Shown here one piece after another: positions 1-8,841 of a stretch of 64,000 bases of DNA. A model generated the notes under the pieces. It worked only from the letters and a program-made list of their open reading frames with translations. It had not been told where the DNA came from and made no database searches. Source of the stretch: Thiocystis violacea. GTDB lineage: Bacteria; Pseudomonadota; Gammaproteobacteria; Chromatiales; Chromatiaceae. The stretch's first letter is position 1. The number at the start of each line of letters is the position of its first letter. The stretch covers positions 51,302 to 115,301 of the forward strand of contig NZ_NRRF01000011.1 in NCBI RefSeq assembly GCF_016583565.1, in the 5' to 3' direction. The translations under genes were made by a program, and so were the position numbers.

Positions 1-35
1 CCGGCGACTATGTCTCGCGCGCCAAGGATGCCTGA
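1..35 (+). CDS. efp: Elongation factor P, last residues (partial)
   Basis: Reading from base 3, the frame encodes GDYVSRAKDA and stops at TGA 33-35. EF-P proteins end in a YVSRVK-like tail, and the next gene is the EF-P lysine ligase epmA, which is often its neighbour. Only the C-terminal tip lies in the window. EF-P relieves ribosomes stalled on polyproline. The identification rests on a short match plus context. Confidence 0.6.
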   Translation, partial: GDYVSRAKDA

Positions 36-71
36 TCCCTGCCGTCCCGCGCTGGCGTTGGTGCGGGGCTG

Positions 72-1052
72 ATGCGAACGCCGGTCTGGTCTCCAAGCGC
101 CCAGCCCGAGCATCTCAGGGCACGGGCCGCGCTGCTCGGGCGGGTGCGTGCCTTCTTTGCGGCGGCCGGCGTGCTCGAGGTGGAAACGCCTCTGCTCTCC
201 CAGGCTGCGGTTACAGACCCGGCGCTGGCAAGCCTCATGACCCGGGTCTCCCTGCCCGGATTCGGGGCGGATCGACCGCTCTACCTCCACACCTCCCCGG
301 AGCTCGCCATGAAGCGGCTCCTGGCGGCAGGTGCTGGTCCCATTTACCAGATCTGCAAGGTCTTTCGGGATGAAGAGCGGGGGCGCCTGCACCATCCCGA
401 GTTCAGTTTGCTCGAGTGGTACCGTCCGGGCTGGGATGACCACCGCCTCATGGATGAAGTCGCGGCCGTCGTGCGCGCGGCGCTCGATCGGCCGGAGATG
501 CGGGTGGAGCGCATCACCTATCGTCAGCTCTTCATCGAGGGTCTGGAACTAGACCCATGGCACACCGATGAGCGCGAACTCGCGGTGGCGGCCCGCAAGG
601 CGGGCATCGCGGACGCCGACCGGCTGGTGCTGGACAAGGATGGCTGGCTCGACCTCCTCTTGACGCACTGTTTGCAGGCGGGGCTCGGGCGGGACGGCAT
701 GACCTTCCTTCACGACTATCCGCCGAGCCAGGCGGCGCTCGCCCGCATCCGCTCGGGCGACGTTCCGGCTGCCGCGCGGTTCGAGCTCTACATCCAGGGC
801 ATCGAGCTTGCCAACGGGTTCCACGAACTCAGCGATGCCGACGAGCAGCGGAAGCGATTCCTCTCGGATCTGGATGAGCGCCAACGGCTCGGTCGCTCGC
901 GCCCGCCCATGGACGAGCGCTTTCTGGCGGCGCTAGAGGCCGGGCTGCCGGACTGCGCGGGTGTCGCACTCGGGCTGGATCGCTTGCTGATGCTCGCGAC
1001 CGGCGTCGACCACATCGACGCCGTGCTCGCCTTCCCGATCGAGCGTGCCTGA
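72..1052 (+). CDS. epmA: EF-P beta-lysine ligase EpmA (GenX/PoxA)
   Basis: This 326-residue protein is a class II lysyl-tRNA synthetase catalytic core without the anticodon-binding domain. That architecture and length (E. coli 325 aa) define EpmA, which attaches (R)-beta-lysine to a conserved lysine of EF-P. Visible class II motifs are motif 2 (VFRDEERGRLHHPEF with SLLEWYR), the ELANGFHEL substrate-pocket segment and motif 3 (GVALGLDRLLML). The start follows the end of efp by 36 bases, so the two are probably co-transcribed. The partner EpmB (lysine 2,3-aminomutase) is not in the window and may lie upstream of efp. Confidence 0.93.
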   Translation: MRTPVWSPSAQPEHLRARAALLGRVRAFFAAAGVLEVETPLLSQAAVTDPALASLMTRVSLPGFGADRPLYLHTSPELAMKRLLAAGAGPIYQICKVFRDEERGRLHHPEFSLLEWYRPGWDDHRLMDEVAAVVRAALDRPEMRVERITYRQLFIEGLELDPWHTDERELAVAARKAGIADADRLVLDKDGWLDLLLTHCLQAGLGRDGMTFLHDYPPSQAALARIRSGDVPAAARFELYIQGIELANGFHELSDADEQRKRFLSDLDERQRLGRSRPPMDERFLAALEAGLPDCAGVALGLDRLLMLATGVDHIDAVLAFPIERA

Positions 1053-1055
1053 TCC

Positions 1056-1071
1056 CGGGCAGGCTTGCCCG
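1056..1071. terminator. Small hairpin between convergent genes
   Basis: CGGGCA and TGCCCG form a 6-bp stem with loop GGCT, lying exactly between the stop codons of epmA and the convergent DUF4139 gene. There is no T-run on either side. It may end transcription from both directions, but the evidence is only position and symmetry. Confidence 0.3.
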
Positions 1072-1073
1072 CC

Positions 1074-2552
1074 TCAATGTCTGACGCGTGCCGTCCACGT
1101 CAGTTGGGTCTTGCCCTCCGCGGGCACCGCGACCGTCCAGGCCGCCAGGTTCGACGCCTCCTTCGTGTGCGGCTGGCTCTCATTCGAGATCTCCCAGTCG
1201 CCCGGGATGCTCTCCCTGACGATGATGCTCACGGGCTCCGCCTTGGCGTTCTTGAGCTCCATCGCGAAGCTCGCCTCGTAGGCATAGTCGTAAGCGGAGG
1301 AGCCCGCCAGCTTCTTGAACGTTGTCTGCTTGCGCCGCGCCGTGACATCGAAGCTCTCGCCGAGCTTGAGCTTCAGGGTCTCGTTCTTGGGCGTGTGGTC
1401 GATGGCATCCTCGCCGATGAACTGGGCATTGCCGCGGCTGTCCTTCGAGTAGACGCGGACGACGCCCTGCGGTAGCGGGACGCCCAGGCTGCCGCCCTGG
1501 TTGACGAACCTGAGCATGGACGCGACCGGCAGCGGCGTCCAGCCGTCACCCGAGCTGGCCCGGTAGCTGTAAGGCTGCCCCTGGACCACCAACTCCTTGG
1601 TGATGCCGACCTGAGGGGCCGACAGCAGGGCGACCTGCTTGGTCTGCTGATTCAGCACGTCCGTCGGGCGCGGCAAGCTGTAGAGGTGATATTCCGACAG
1701 GCTCTCCTCCTGCGGCATCGGCGCTGCCGCGGCCATCGCCACCATGCGCTCCATGGCGGGCGGCGGCATGGCGGGCCGCACCCGATTGAGCGTACCGGCG
1801 ACCAGCTGAACTTGCGCCCCCTTGTAGCCGATCCCGCTCGCATTGGTCAGGGTGATCCAGCCGTTGAGGTCCATGGTGCGACCGTCCGGTGCCAGGTCCG
1901 CGACATAGTCGGCCTTCCAGGAGAGTCCGCCCGTGAGATAGGACAGCTCAAGCTTGCCCTCGCCGCCTTGGCGGGCGTCGATGTGCAGGACCAGCGTGGG
2001 CTGATCGCGCAGATCCTCGGGCACGTCGGGAAACGACAGGTGACCGACCAGCTGGGTCTCGATGCGGTCGTCGTAGCGCAGCACGACGCCGTCGTTGACC
2101 GCGAGCACGGTCGCCGACTCGGTCGTTCGCTCGCCGGCATCGTTGGCGCGGATGACGTCGACGCGGCGCCCGAGGTACTTCTTGAGCAGACTGGTGGGCG
2201 TCAATAGGTCGAAATCGAAGTTCTGCTCCAGCAGGGTGAGATCCATTCCGCCAGTCTGCGCATTGAGCAGCGCTGTCTCAGGGCGGATCTCGACCGAGAC
2301 ATTGCGCCAGGCGAGGCGGTTCTCGCCAGGCCCGAGCTTCACCAGGCGCTGGTCTTTGATGAGTGCGAGATCGTCGTTGTAAATGGTTACGGCCAGAGCG
2401 GCTTGGGCAGAATCCTCGATGCGTTGCTCGTCGGCCATGGTCGCCGCTCCCGCGGATAGCGTCCAGAAAAGAGGCAATAAGGTTGCCGGGAGTCGCCAGG
2501 TGCGTGGCGTCTTGGCAGGGGGTGTTGGTTTGGTCTGGCGCGTCTTTCGCAT
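1074..2552 (-). CDS. DUF4139 domain-containing exported protein
   Basis: 492 residues. The N-terminus is a long, basic signal peptide (hydrophobic core LPATLLPLFWTLSAGAA), so the protein is probably periplasmic or surface exposed. The body matches the DUF4139 layout: an N-terminal beta region starting near VTIYNDDLALIKDQR and a mucoidy-inhibitor-like C-terminal half with ...LTWTARVRH at the end. The biochemical function of the family is unknown. I chose the ATG at 2552 because GGAG lies six bases upstream and a signal peptide follows at once; longer in-frame versions lack these. It converges on epmA. Confidence 0.8.
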   Translation of the reverse strand: MRKTRQTKPTPPAKTPRTWRLPATLLPLFWTLSAGAATMADEQRIEDSAQAALAVTIYNDDLALIKDQRLVKLGPGENRLAWRNVSVEIRPETALLNAQTGGMDLTLLEQNFDFDLLTPTSLLKKYLGRRVDVIRANDAGERTTESATVLAVNDGVVLRYDDRIETQLVGHLSFPDVPEDLRDQPTLVLHIDARQGGEGKLELSYLTGGLSWKADYVADLAPDGRTMDLNGWITLTNASGIGYKGAQVQLVAGTLNRVRPAMPPPAMERMVAMAAAAPMPQEESLSEYHLYSLPRPTDVLNQQTKQVALLSAPQVGITKELVVQGQPYSYRASSGDGWTPLPVASMLRFVNQGGSLGVPLPQGVVRVYSKDSRGNAQFIGEDAIDHTPKNETLKLKLGESFDVTARRKQTTFKKLAGSSAYDYAYEASFAMELKNAKAEPVSIIVRESIPGDWEISNESQPHTKEASNLAAWTVAVPAEGKTQLTWTARVRH

Positions 2553-2877
2553 ATCGATCTCCGTGAGGATGTCCGATCCGAGGTGGAGCCAAGCGGGGAG
2601 GGGCCGATCCTGGCTTGGCTCTCGCTGGCGCGCCGACCTGAGAGGCGCGCTCCGCCACCAGCTTTCAACGCTGTGTTCACCGCCCATTCTGTTCTGGCGA
2701 GGCGGCGAATGGAAGCATCCTCGGCGGCATTCGGAACGCGTGGATAGGACCTTCGTGATGACGCCAATGCGGGCATCTTGATGCCCGGCATGGATCTGCC
2801 GTTCACCCGAGATGGGCATCGCTCTCGCTCTGCCCATCGGGTCGAGCCCAGGCAGGGTGGAGTCTTTTCACAGCCCC
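2553..2877. other. Intergenic, no gene seen
   Basis: About 325 bases between two minus-strand genes. It presumably carries the promoter of the DUF4139 gene. Reading frames here show no domain or plausible composition, and I see no convincing promoter, terminator or repeat. Confidence 0.5.
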
Positions 2878-3657
2878 TCAGGCGAGCATGCGTCTGTAGC
2901 TGTGCCAGGTCGCGTAGCCGAGAACGGGGAAGACGACGATCATGCCGACGAAGAAGGTGAGGATCCCGATGCCGCTGAGCGCCACGATGAGGGCGGCCCA
3001 GAGCAGCATGGCTGGCCAGTTCTCCTTGAATGCGCGCGCGCTCGCTTGGATGGCCGTGATGGGACCGGCGTCCCGGTCGAGAATCATGGGGATGGCGACA
3101 GCGCTCGTGATGAACACCGTTGCCGCCAGGATCAACCCGATGCCGAGGAAGAAGGCGGCGGTTAGTGGGTCGAATCCCTGAAGGGTCAGCAGGGATTGGT
3201 CGCGATCGAGGCTCGGTGAGAGGGTGTTGAATTGGATGGCGAAGAGCAGGGCCGAGAGCCGAACCCAGGCGGCGGCAATGAGCCCGAGGAAGAGCACGAA
3301 GAGGCTCAGATTGGTCCGCCGGTCCCAAATCAGCTCCAGGCTCTGGCGGATGCTCACGCTCGCGCCCACCTCCTGCTGACGGGCCGCCACATAGAGTCCG
3401 GCCGCGAGGAAGGGACCCAGCAGCATGAGCCCCGTCAAGAAGGCGATGCTGAACCAGGGCAGCGACCAGGTGAGCCAGAGCGTGACCCAGCAGGCCGCTG
3501 CGAAGAGTGCGCCATAGGCGAGCCCATGCAGCGGGCTCTTCGCGAGTGTTCGGATCCCTTTTCCAAGCCACTCCAGGGGCTCGGTGATGTCGACGTGCCG
3601 GACCTGCGTCACGTCCGGCCCTTGCGTGTGTGAATGACGGATGGCATGCGTTCCCAT
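2878..3657 (-). CDS. DUF2189 integral membrane protein
   Basis: 259 residues with about six hydrophobic segments, roughly at residues 45-65, 70-92, 120-140, 165-190, 212-232 and 236-252. The short polar N-terminus and the motif around WLGKGIRTLAKSPLHGLAYG are typical of the DUF2189 inner-membrane family; the C-terminus ends LGYATWHSYRRMLA. The family's function is not established. A GGAGG lies eight bases before the ATG at 3657. It is divergent from the CDGSH gene and in tandem with the DUF4139 gene. Confidence 0.8.
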   Translation of the reverse strand: MGTHAIRHSHTQGPDVTQVRHVDITEPLEWLGKGIRTLAKSPLHGLAYGALFAAACWVTLWLTWSLPWFSIAFLTGLMLLGPFLAAGLYVAARQQEVGASVSIRQSLELIWDRRTNLSLFVLFLGLIAAAWVRLSALLFAIQFNTLSPSLDRDQSLLTLQGFDPLTAAFFLGIGLILAATVFITSAVAIPMILDRDAGPITAIQASARAFKENWPAMLLWAALIVALSGIGILTFFVGMIVVFPVLGYATWHSYRRMLA

Positions 3658-3973
3658 GGCGGTTCCTCCAGACAGAAGGCGGATAGTCGATGAGTATCTG
3701 TGCCGCCGGGGTCCCAGAGCTCACCCGCGCGTCCCAACCCGTCGTTCAGGCATTCAGCCATCGTTCGAACGACAGGGCTCGCGGCCTCTCGGATTGCCCG
3801 GCGGCGGCGCTGAAGTGCCCGAGACGGCTGGCACTCTCAATAGCCTAGTTCATCGGTCGGACATCGCGCGAAATCAAGCCTTGTCTGTATCTGCCGAAAC
3901 CCCATGCTGCTTAGCTGTGAGCGCGCCGTCCATGTCGCGCTGTCGAAGCCACTATCGTTACGAGGACGCACCG
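3658..3973. other. Divergent intergenic region
   Basis: About 316 bases between the divergently transcribed DUF2189 and CDGSH genes, so both promoters should lie here. I could not assign -35/-10 elements with confidence and saw no clear operator palindrome. A frame open from 3641 runs into the CDGSH gene, but its extra N-terminal part has no recognisable content. Confidence 0.4.
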
Positions 3974-4624
3974 ATGAGCGACACACCCATCACCAAATTC
4001 GAGGGTCAGGAGATCGACGTCAGCTGGGACGAGCGCCTGTGCATCCACATCGGCGAATGCGGAAAGGCCGCGGGAAACCTCTTCGTGGGGAGCCGCGAGC
4101 CCTGGTGCATGCCCGACGAGGTCGATAAGGCGCAGGTGCGCGAGATCGTCGAACGCTGTCCGAGCGGCGCGCTCAGCTACCATGACAAGGCCGGGACGCC
4201 CGAGGCGCCGCTGCCGCGGAACGAGGTCATGGTCGTCTACAACGGCCCCTATTATCTCAGTGGCGACCTTGAGATCGAGGGCGTTGCCGATGACATGCCC
4301 GGCCTGCGCCATCGCGCCGCCCTCTGCAGGTGCGGCGCCTCCAAGAACAAGCCTTTCTGCGACAACAGCCATGCGCAGGCGCGGTTCGAAGACCCCGGCG
4401 CCGTGGGCGAGCAGGGTCCGGGCCTCACGGCTGAGGATGGTGCGCTCAGCGTCCGGGCGATGCCCGACGGCCCCCTCAAGCTGCAGGGCAATCTGACCAT
4501 CAAGTCCGGCTCGGGCCGCACCGCGTGGCAGGGCACCGCCACGGCGCTCTGTCGTTGCGGCGCATCCGCCAACAAGCCCTTTTGCGACGGCAGTCACCGT
4601 GCCGCTGGGTTCAAGAGCGACTGA
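3974..4624 (+). CDS. Iron-sulfur protein: mono-cluster domain plus two CDGSH domains
   Basis: 216 residues in three parts. Residues 1-70 form a divergent [Fe-S] mono-cluster domain (Fer4_19 type; cysteines in CIHIGECGKA and ERCPSGAL). Two CDGSH zinc-finger-type motifs follow, each binding a [2Fe-2S] cluster through three Cys and one His: CRCGASKNKPFCDNSH (about 115-130) and CRCGASANKPFCDGSH (about 193-208). In the first CDGSH repeat the usual G of CDG is N. The start ATG at 3974 gives MSDTPITKFEG. Likely a cytosolic redox or cluster-transfer protein; its partner is not evident from the neighbours. Confidence 0.88.
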   Translation: MSDTPITKFEGQEIDVSWDERLCIHIGECGKAAGNLFVGSREPWCMPDEVDKAQVREIVERCPSGALSYHDKAGTPEAPLPRNEVMVVYNGPYYLSGDLEIEGVADDMPGLRHRAALCRCGASKNKPFCDNSHAQARFEDPGAVGEQGPGLTAEDGALSVRAMPDGPLKLQGNLTIKSGSGRTAWQGTATALCRCGASANKPFCDGSHRAAGFKSD

Positions 4625-4825
4625 GCCTGTCGGGTCGCCGGCGGCGGGGAGCGGGTTCAAGGCCCCGATCGATCCGCAAGTGCCGCTCGGCGCGCCTCAG
4701 GTTTCCTGGATGCCGTTGAGGACTTGCAGACGGTGCTGTGTGCGTTCGATGTGAACCCTTTCGACCCATCGCTACGCTGCATGGCCTATGCTCTAGCGTT
4801 CTGAACGCTATCCACGGAGACAGCC

Positions 4826-5809
4826 ATGCACCTGACCGCCTTCATGCTCGGTCTGATCCTCTTCATCGTCTACAGCGTCTTCGTCCGTGCCTTCTACACC
4901 GTGAAGCCGGACGAGCGCGCCATCATCACCTCCTTCGGGCGCGCCCAGCGGCTCGGCAAGCTCATGGTCGAGGACGCCTCGCTCAATGACGAAGAGCGTC
5001 AGCGCTACCGTTTCCCGCGCCTGCGCGTCATCGGCCCGGGCGGCCCCTACTTCAAATGGCCCTGGCAGGAGGTGCACAAGGTTCGCGTGGTCACCCAGTC
5101 CGTCGATCTGACCTGGGATCCAACCAAGACGCAGAGCACGGTCGAGGCCGTGACCAAGGACAACCTCACCACCGGCGTGGGCGGGCAGATCCGTTTCCGC
5201 GTCTCGGAGAACAACCTCTATGCCTACTTCTTCGGCGTCGACAGCCCGCTGGAGCACGTCATGGGCTACTTCATCTCGGTGCTGCGCGAACGGATCGCCA
5301 ACTTCGTGGATCCCAGGGGGGAAAGCCTGATCGGGGATACCGAGCTGCCGGAGACAGGGGCGCCCTCGGAGCTGTCGGAAGGGGTCTCGATCAACGATCT
5401 TCGCAAGAACCTGCCGCTGCTGAACGACTACATGGAGCAGCAGTGCAAATCCACGGGTGCGCGCTACGGCATCGAGCTGGATGCGGCGCTCATCACCCAG
5501 ATCGACCCGCCGCCCGAGGTCGATCGGGCGCTCTCCGCCATCAATACCACGCGCAACCAGGTCGCCGCGGACATCAGCACCGCCAGGGCGGATGCCGAGC
5601 AGCAGATCACCATGAGCAAGCGCGCCGTCGACATCGCCCGCAACAATGCCCAGGCGGAGGTCGCTCCCCTCAAGGAGCTGGCCGACACCCTGGCCAGGAT
5701 CAAGGCATCCGGCGGTCCGGGCGCACTGCGTGCCTATATCCGCAATCTACGCGTGCCGCTGCTCGGGCAGGCCAAGCGCATCGTCCAGACCCTGGCGTCG
5801 AGCCAGTGA
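4826..5809 (+). CDS. SPFH/band 7 membrane protein (first of pair)
   Basis: 327 residues. One N-terminal membrane helix (about residues 3-24, AFMLGLILFIVYSVFV) is followed by an SPFH/prohibitin domain (VKPDERAIITSFGRAQ onward) and an Ala/Glu-rich helical region near 230-290, where such proteins oligomerise. HflK/HflC and stomatins have this plan, forming membrane scaffolds around proteases or transporters. GGAGACAG precedes the ATG. The next gene, 19 bases downstream, encodes a second SPFH protein, so a hetero-oligomeric pair is likely. No protease gene is adjacent, so I do not call HflK. Confidence 0.82.
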   Translation: MHLTAFMLGLILFIVYSVFVRAFYTVKPDERAIITSFGRAQRLGKLMVEDASLNDEERQRYRFPRLRVIGPGGPYFKWPWQEVHKVRVVTQSVDLTWDPTKTQSTVEAVTKDNLTTGVGGQIRFRVSENNLYAYFFGVDSPLEHVMGYFISVLRERIANFVDPRGESLIGDTELPETGAPSELSEGVSINDLRKNLPLLNDYMEQQCKSTGARYGIELDAALITQIDPPPEVDRALSAINTTRNQVAADISTARADAEQQITMSKRAVDIARNNAQAEVAPLKELADTLARIKASGGPGALRAYIRNLRVPLLGQAKRIVQTLASSQ

Positions 5810-5828
5810 AGCGGGGGAGGATCCACTC

Positions 5829-6725
5829 ATGAATTTCGGACTCGATCTGGCCGCCGGCCCCATCATCGCCTTCGGCGTGGGGCTGCTCTACATCCCCGTG
5901 CTGCTCGCCGTCGCGCGTGTGTTGGGGCTCTATGCCATCGTGCGCGAGCGCGAGGCCCAGGTGTTCACCCTCTTTGGCAAGGTCATCGGCACCCTGGACG
6001 AGCCGGGCATCCGTTTCCCGATCGGCTACTTCGGGCTCAAGGCGCTGCTGGTGCCCTTCTTCGGCAAGCTCTACCGGGTTCCCACCACGCTCAGGCAGCA
6101 TTATTTGCGCGACCAGATGGTCAATTCGGAGGAAGGGACGCCCATGGGCGTCGGCATCTGGTCGGAGATGCAGGTCAGCGATCCGGTCGCCTACCTCTTC
6201 AGCAACGCCAATCCGGAGGGTTCACTGCAGGCCAATGTCGCTAGCTCGACCATTTCGACCCTGAGCAACCTGGAGATGGACAAGATGCTGGAGGACCGAC
6301 ACCAGCTCAGCCGGCGCGTGCGCGCGGCCGTCTCGCCGCTGTCCGAGCAATGGGGTTACAAGCTGGGCTCCGTCTATATCCGCAAGGTCGCCTTCACGGA
6401 TCGGCAGATGGTCGACAACATCACCGAGAAGGTCGTCAAGCGCCTGGTCCAGGTCACCAGCGCCATGAAGCAGGACGGCGAGAACCGGGTCGGCCTCATC
6501 AAGAGCCAGACCGCCTTCAAGGTCTCGCAGAAGATGGCGGAGGCCGCCGCGGCCAGGCCGGCGATCGTTGGCGAGGCGCTCAATAACATCGCCCAGCAGG
6601 ACCCCGAGGTGCTGAACGCGGTCATGGAGGTGATGGAGACCGAGCAGCTCATCCAGTCCGGGGCGGAGGTCGATGTGCTGCCCGTCAACTCGGAGCTCCT
6701 GGTTCAGCTTGGGACCGCCGGCTGA
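5829..6725 (+). CDS. SPFH/band 7 membrane protein (second of pair)
   Basis: 298 residues. The N-terminal membrane segment (about 11-32, IIAFGVGLLYIPVLLAVARV) is followed by an SPFH domain starting near IVREREAQVFTLFGKVIG. The central region GYKLGSVYIRKVAFTDRQM and the Ala-rich C-terminal helix are typical of the band 7 fold. GGGGGAGG lies eight bases before the ATG, a strong ribosome-binding site. Its spacing from the preceding SPFH gene makes an operon and complex likely. Substrate or partner protease unknown. Confidence 0.82.
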   Translation: MNFGLDLAAGPIIAFGVGLLYIPVLLAVARVLGLYAIVREREAQVFTLFGKVIGTLDEPGIRFPIGYFGLKALLVPFFGKLYRVPTTLRQHYLRDQMVNSEEGTPMGVGIWSEMQVSDPVAYLFSNANPEGSLQANVASSTISTLSNLEMDKMLEDRHQLSRRVRAAVSPLSEQWGYKLGSVYIRKVAFTDRQMVDNITEKVVKRLVQVTSAMKQDGENRVGLIKSQTAFKVSQKMAEAAAARPAIVGEALNNIAQQDPEVLNAVMEVMETEQLIQSGAEVDVLPVNSELLVQLGTAG

Positions 6726-6737
6726 GCGCCGCGAGTG

Positions 6738-6783
6738 GTGGGAGCGCCGCTTCCGTCGGGGGCGATGGGGCGCAAGCCCCATC
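6738..6783. repeat. REP-like intergenic repeat, copy A
   Basis: GTGGGAGCGCCGC at 6738-6750 matches the arms of the larger repeats at 9834-9903 and 48312-48367. It is followed by a perfect 8-bp hairpin, GATGGGGC-GCAA-GCCCCATC (6764-6783), just downstream of the SPFH operon, where it may stabilise or end the mRNA. Confidence 0.45.
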
Positions 6784-6846
6784 ATCGCGTCAATCAGGCC
6801 CGCCCGCGCATTGCCTCGGCGACCGAGGCTGACCTAGACTGCGGCG

Positions 6847-7797
6847 ATGCAGCATCCCATCGATCCAAAAATCGATTGTGTCTTCAAGGCCCTGCTGGGC
6901 TCGGAGCCCAATCGCGCGCTCTTGATCCATTTCCTCAATGCCATCCTGGAGCGCGCGCTGCAAGCGCCCATCACCTGGGTCGAGATCCTCAATCCCTACA
7001 ACGAGCGCGAGTTTCTCGACGACAAGTTGAGCATCGTCGACGTCAAGGCGCGCGATGCGCGCGACTGTCTCTATCAGATCGAGATCCAGTTGCTCAACAA
7101 TCGGGATCTGCCCGCGCGCATGCTCTACACATGGGCGGATCTCTACAGCTCCCAACTGCACAGCGGTGAGGACTATCACCAGCTCAGGCCGACCTATGCC
7201 ATCTGGCTGTTGGGTGAGAATCTCCTGCTCGATACCGCCGACTACGTCCACGATTTCCGTCTGCGCGACGCCAGCGCACGCTGTCTGCTCGACCATGGTG
7301 GCCTCTGGCTGCTGGAGTTGGGCAAATTCCACGCCGATCAGGTGCGAACCGAGCAGGAGCGGTGGCTAAAATTCTTCAAGGACGGCGCCTCGCTCGACAG
7401 CGAAGCCTTGCCGTCGTGGATGCAAACACCCGAGATGAGGCAAGCCATGAGCACGCTGAAGACCTTCTCCGAGAAAGACCGGGCCTACCACGCCTACCAG
7501 TCGCGGCAGAATTATCTGCGCGAGCAGCGCAGCATCCAGCGTCACCTCGACGAGCTGAGAGCCGAAGCCGAGCAGGAGCGCGCGGCCAAGGAGCAAGAGC
7601 GCGCGGCCAAGGAGCAAGAACGTGCGGCGAAGGAGCAAGAACGCGCGGCGAAGGAGCAAGAACGCGCGGCGAAGGAGGAGGAGCGCGCGGCCAAGGAGCA
7701 GGCGCAGGCAATTGCGGAGGCTGAGCGCCATGCCAAGGAAGCGGCTCTCGGCGAGATCGAGCGCCTCAAGGCGCAACTTCGCGGCCAAGAGGAATAG
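6847..7797 (+). CDS. Rpn-family PD-(D/E)XK nuclease / putative transposase
   Basis: 316 residues. The start HPIDPKIDCVFKALLGSEPN and the block FLDDKLSIVDVKARDARDCLYQIEIQ (split here at residues 57-82) match the Rpn/TIGR01784 family: an Asp, then D-V-K and the Q-I-E-I-Q strand of a PD-(D/E)XK nuclease core. Family members promote recA-independent recombination or act in phage defence, and often occur as many dispersed copies. The C-terminal quarter is a charged coiled coil made of six copies of ERAAKEQ (see repeat entry). No transposon ends were seen around it. Confidence 0.85.
   Translation: MQHPIDPKIDCVFKALLGSEPNRALLIHFLNAILERALQAPITWVEILNPYNEREFLDDKLSIVDVKARDARDCLYQIEIQLLNNRDLPARMLYTWADLYSSQLHSGEDYHQLRPTYAIWLLGENLLLDTADYVHDFRLRDASARCLLDHGGLWLLELGKFHADQVRTEQERWLKFFKDGASLDSEALPSWMQTPEMRQAMSTLKTFSEKDRAYHAYQSRQNYLREQRSIQRHLDELRAEAEQERAAKEQERAAKEQERAAKEQERAAKEQERAAKEEERAAKEQAQAIAEAERHAKEAALGEIERLKAQLRGQEE
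7576..7701 (+). repeat. Six 21-bp coding repeats (ERAAKEQ)
   Basis: Six consecutive 21-base units at 7576, 7597, 7618, 7639, 7660 and 7681 encode ERAAKEQ (fifth copy ends in E). The near-identical DNA suggests expansion or contraction by slippage. The heptad length fits a coiled-coil tail on the Rpn nuclease. Confidence 0.9.
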
Positions 7798-7939
7798 CCC
7801 GAGGGCGCCGAGGTCAGGTCGGCGCACTGGGGCAAGCGTCACATCTTCAACGCCATCACTCGATGCGCGTCCTGTGCCGCGCGGCCTCGGCGCTTTGCGC
7901 GCACCTTTTTCATCCGGAAACGCTCTCTAAGGATCCGTT

Positions 7940-8599
7940 TTGGCAGTCTGTTTTTGTTTCGATTTCGACGGGACACTGGTCAAGAGCATGGACGCCGCCT
8001 TCAATGCCTTTCAGCGGGTCGGCCCGGAGCTTGGCTGCAAGCCGCTGACGCGCGATGAGCTGCTCGCGATGCGCGGGATGCATGTCCGTGAAGTCATCCG
8101 CGAGATGGGCATCCCCTTCTATCGTGTCCCCCGGCTCGCGAAGCGCATGCGCAAGGCCATGCGCGCGGAGTTGATGGAGACGCCGCCGGTGGACGGCATC
8201 GCGGAAGTCTTGGAGCAGCTGGCGGCTCGAGGCCATCGTATCGGCGTGCTGTCCTCCAACGCACGCGACAGCGTGGAGGAATATGCCGAGCGCTACGGCC
8301 TCGGCGGCTTCAGCTTCGTCATTGGCGGCGCGGCGCTGCTCAAGAAGGAATCGGCCCTTCGCCAGCTGCTCAGACACGAACGCCTCGACCCACGTCAGGT
8401 GCTCTACGTGGGTGATGAGGTTCGGGACGTCGAGGCGGCGCGCGCCGCTGGCGTCGGTGCCGTGGCCGTCGACTGGGGCTATAACTCCGGGGACAGACTG
8501 GCGCTCGCAAGCCCAGACTATCTCATTGATCATCCAAAGGAATTGTTGGCCTTAACAAGATTTAACGAGCATCAGTCCGAGAAACCTGCAAGGCTATGA
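7940..8599 (+). CDS. HAD-family hydrolase (phosphoglycolate phosphatase-like)
   Basis: 219 residues. Motif I is CFDFDGTLV (nucleophile D8, acid D10); motif II is the S of GVLSSNARD; motif III/IV is K (LLKKESAL) and VGDEVRDVEAARAAG. The helical cap between residues 15 and 85 makes it a subfamily I HAD. The start is TTG at 7940 with AAGGA seven bases upstream; no ATG is available before motif I. Substrate is not predictable; phosphoglycolate phosphatase would fit an autotroph, but that is inference and the gene is far from the cbb cluster. Confidence 0.8.
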   Translation: MAVCFCFDFDGTLVKSMDAAFNAFQRVGPELGCKPLTRDELLAMRGMHVREVIREMGIPFYRVPRLAKRMRKAMRAELMETPPVDGIAEVLEQLAARGHRIGVLSSNARDSVEEYAERYGLGGFSFVIGGAALLKKESALRQLLRHERLDPRQVLYVGDEVRDVEAARAAGVGAVAVDWGYNSGDRLALASPDYLIDHPKELLALTRFNEHQSEKPARL

Positions 8600-8841
8600 G
8601 GTAAGCAACGACCACGCGGGAGCGCCGGAACCCAGGACGATGACGCACGGTGTAGGCTGGGCTCACGTCAGGAGGCCCAACACAGGGCGTTTCGTTGGGC
8701 CTCGTATCTCGGCGCAACCTACATAGGATGCTTCCGGCAGGCACCACCGCGACCATGAAGGGTGTCGGTCGACAGTACGGAGATCATGACGTTTTGGACG
8801 ACTCACTGCTAGCCAAGCCTCAAGCCCTAGGTAATCCAGAC

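Noticed and set aside
2387..3724. Long minus frame across DUF2189 and the gap
   Set aside because: Arg/Pro/Ser-rich shadow of the DUF2189 gene; no domain.
7576..7701. CRISPR-like array
   Set aside because: Directly adjacent 21-base coding repeats without spacers, in frame within the Rpn gene.
8695..8841. Longer N-terminus for MoxR
   Set aside because: In-frame but outside the family pattern, and shows no domain.
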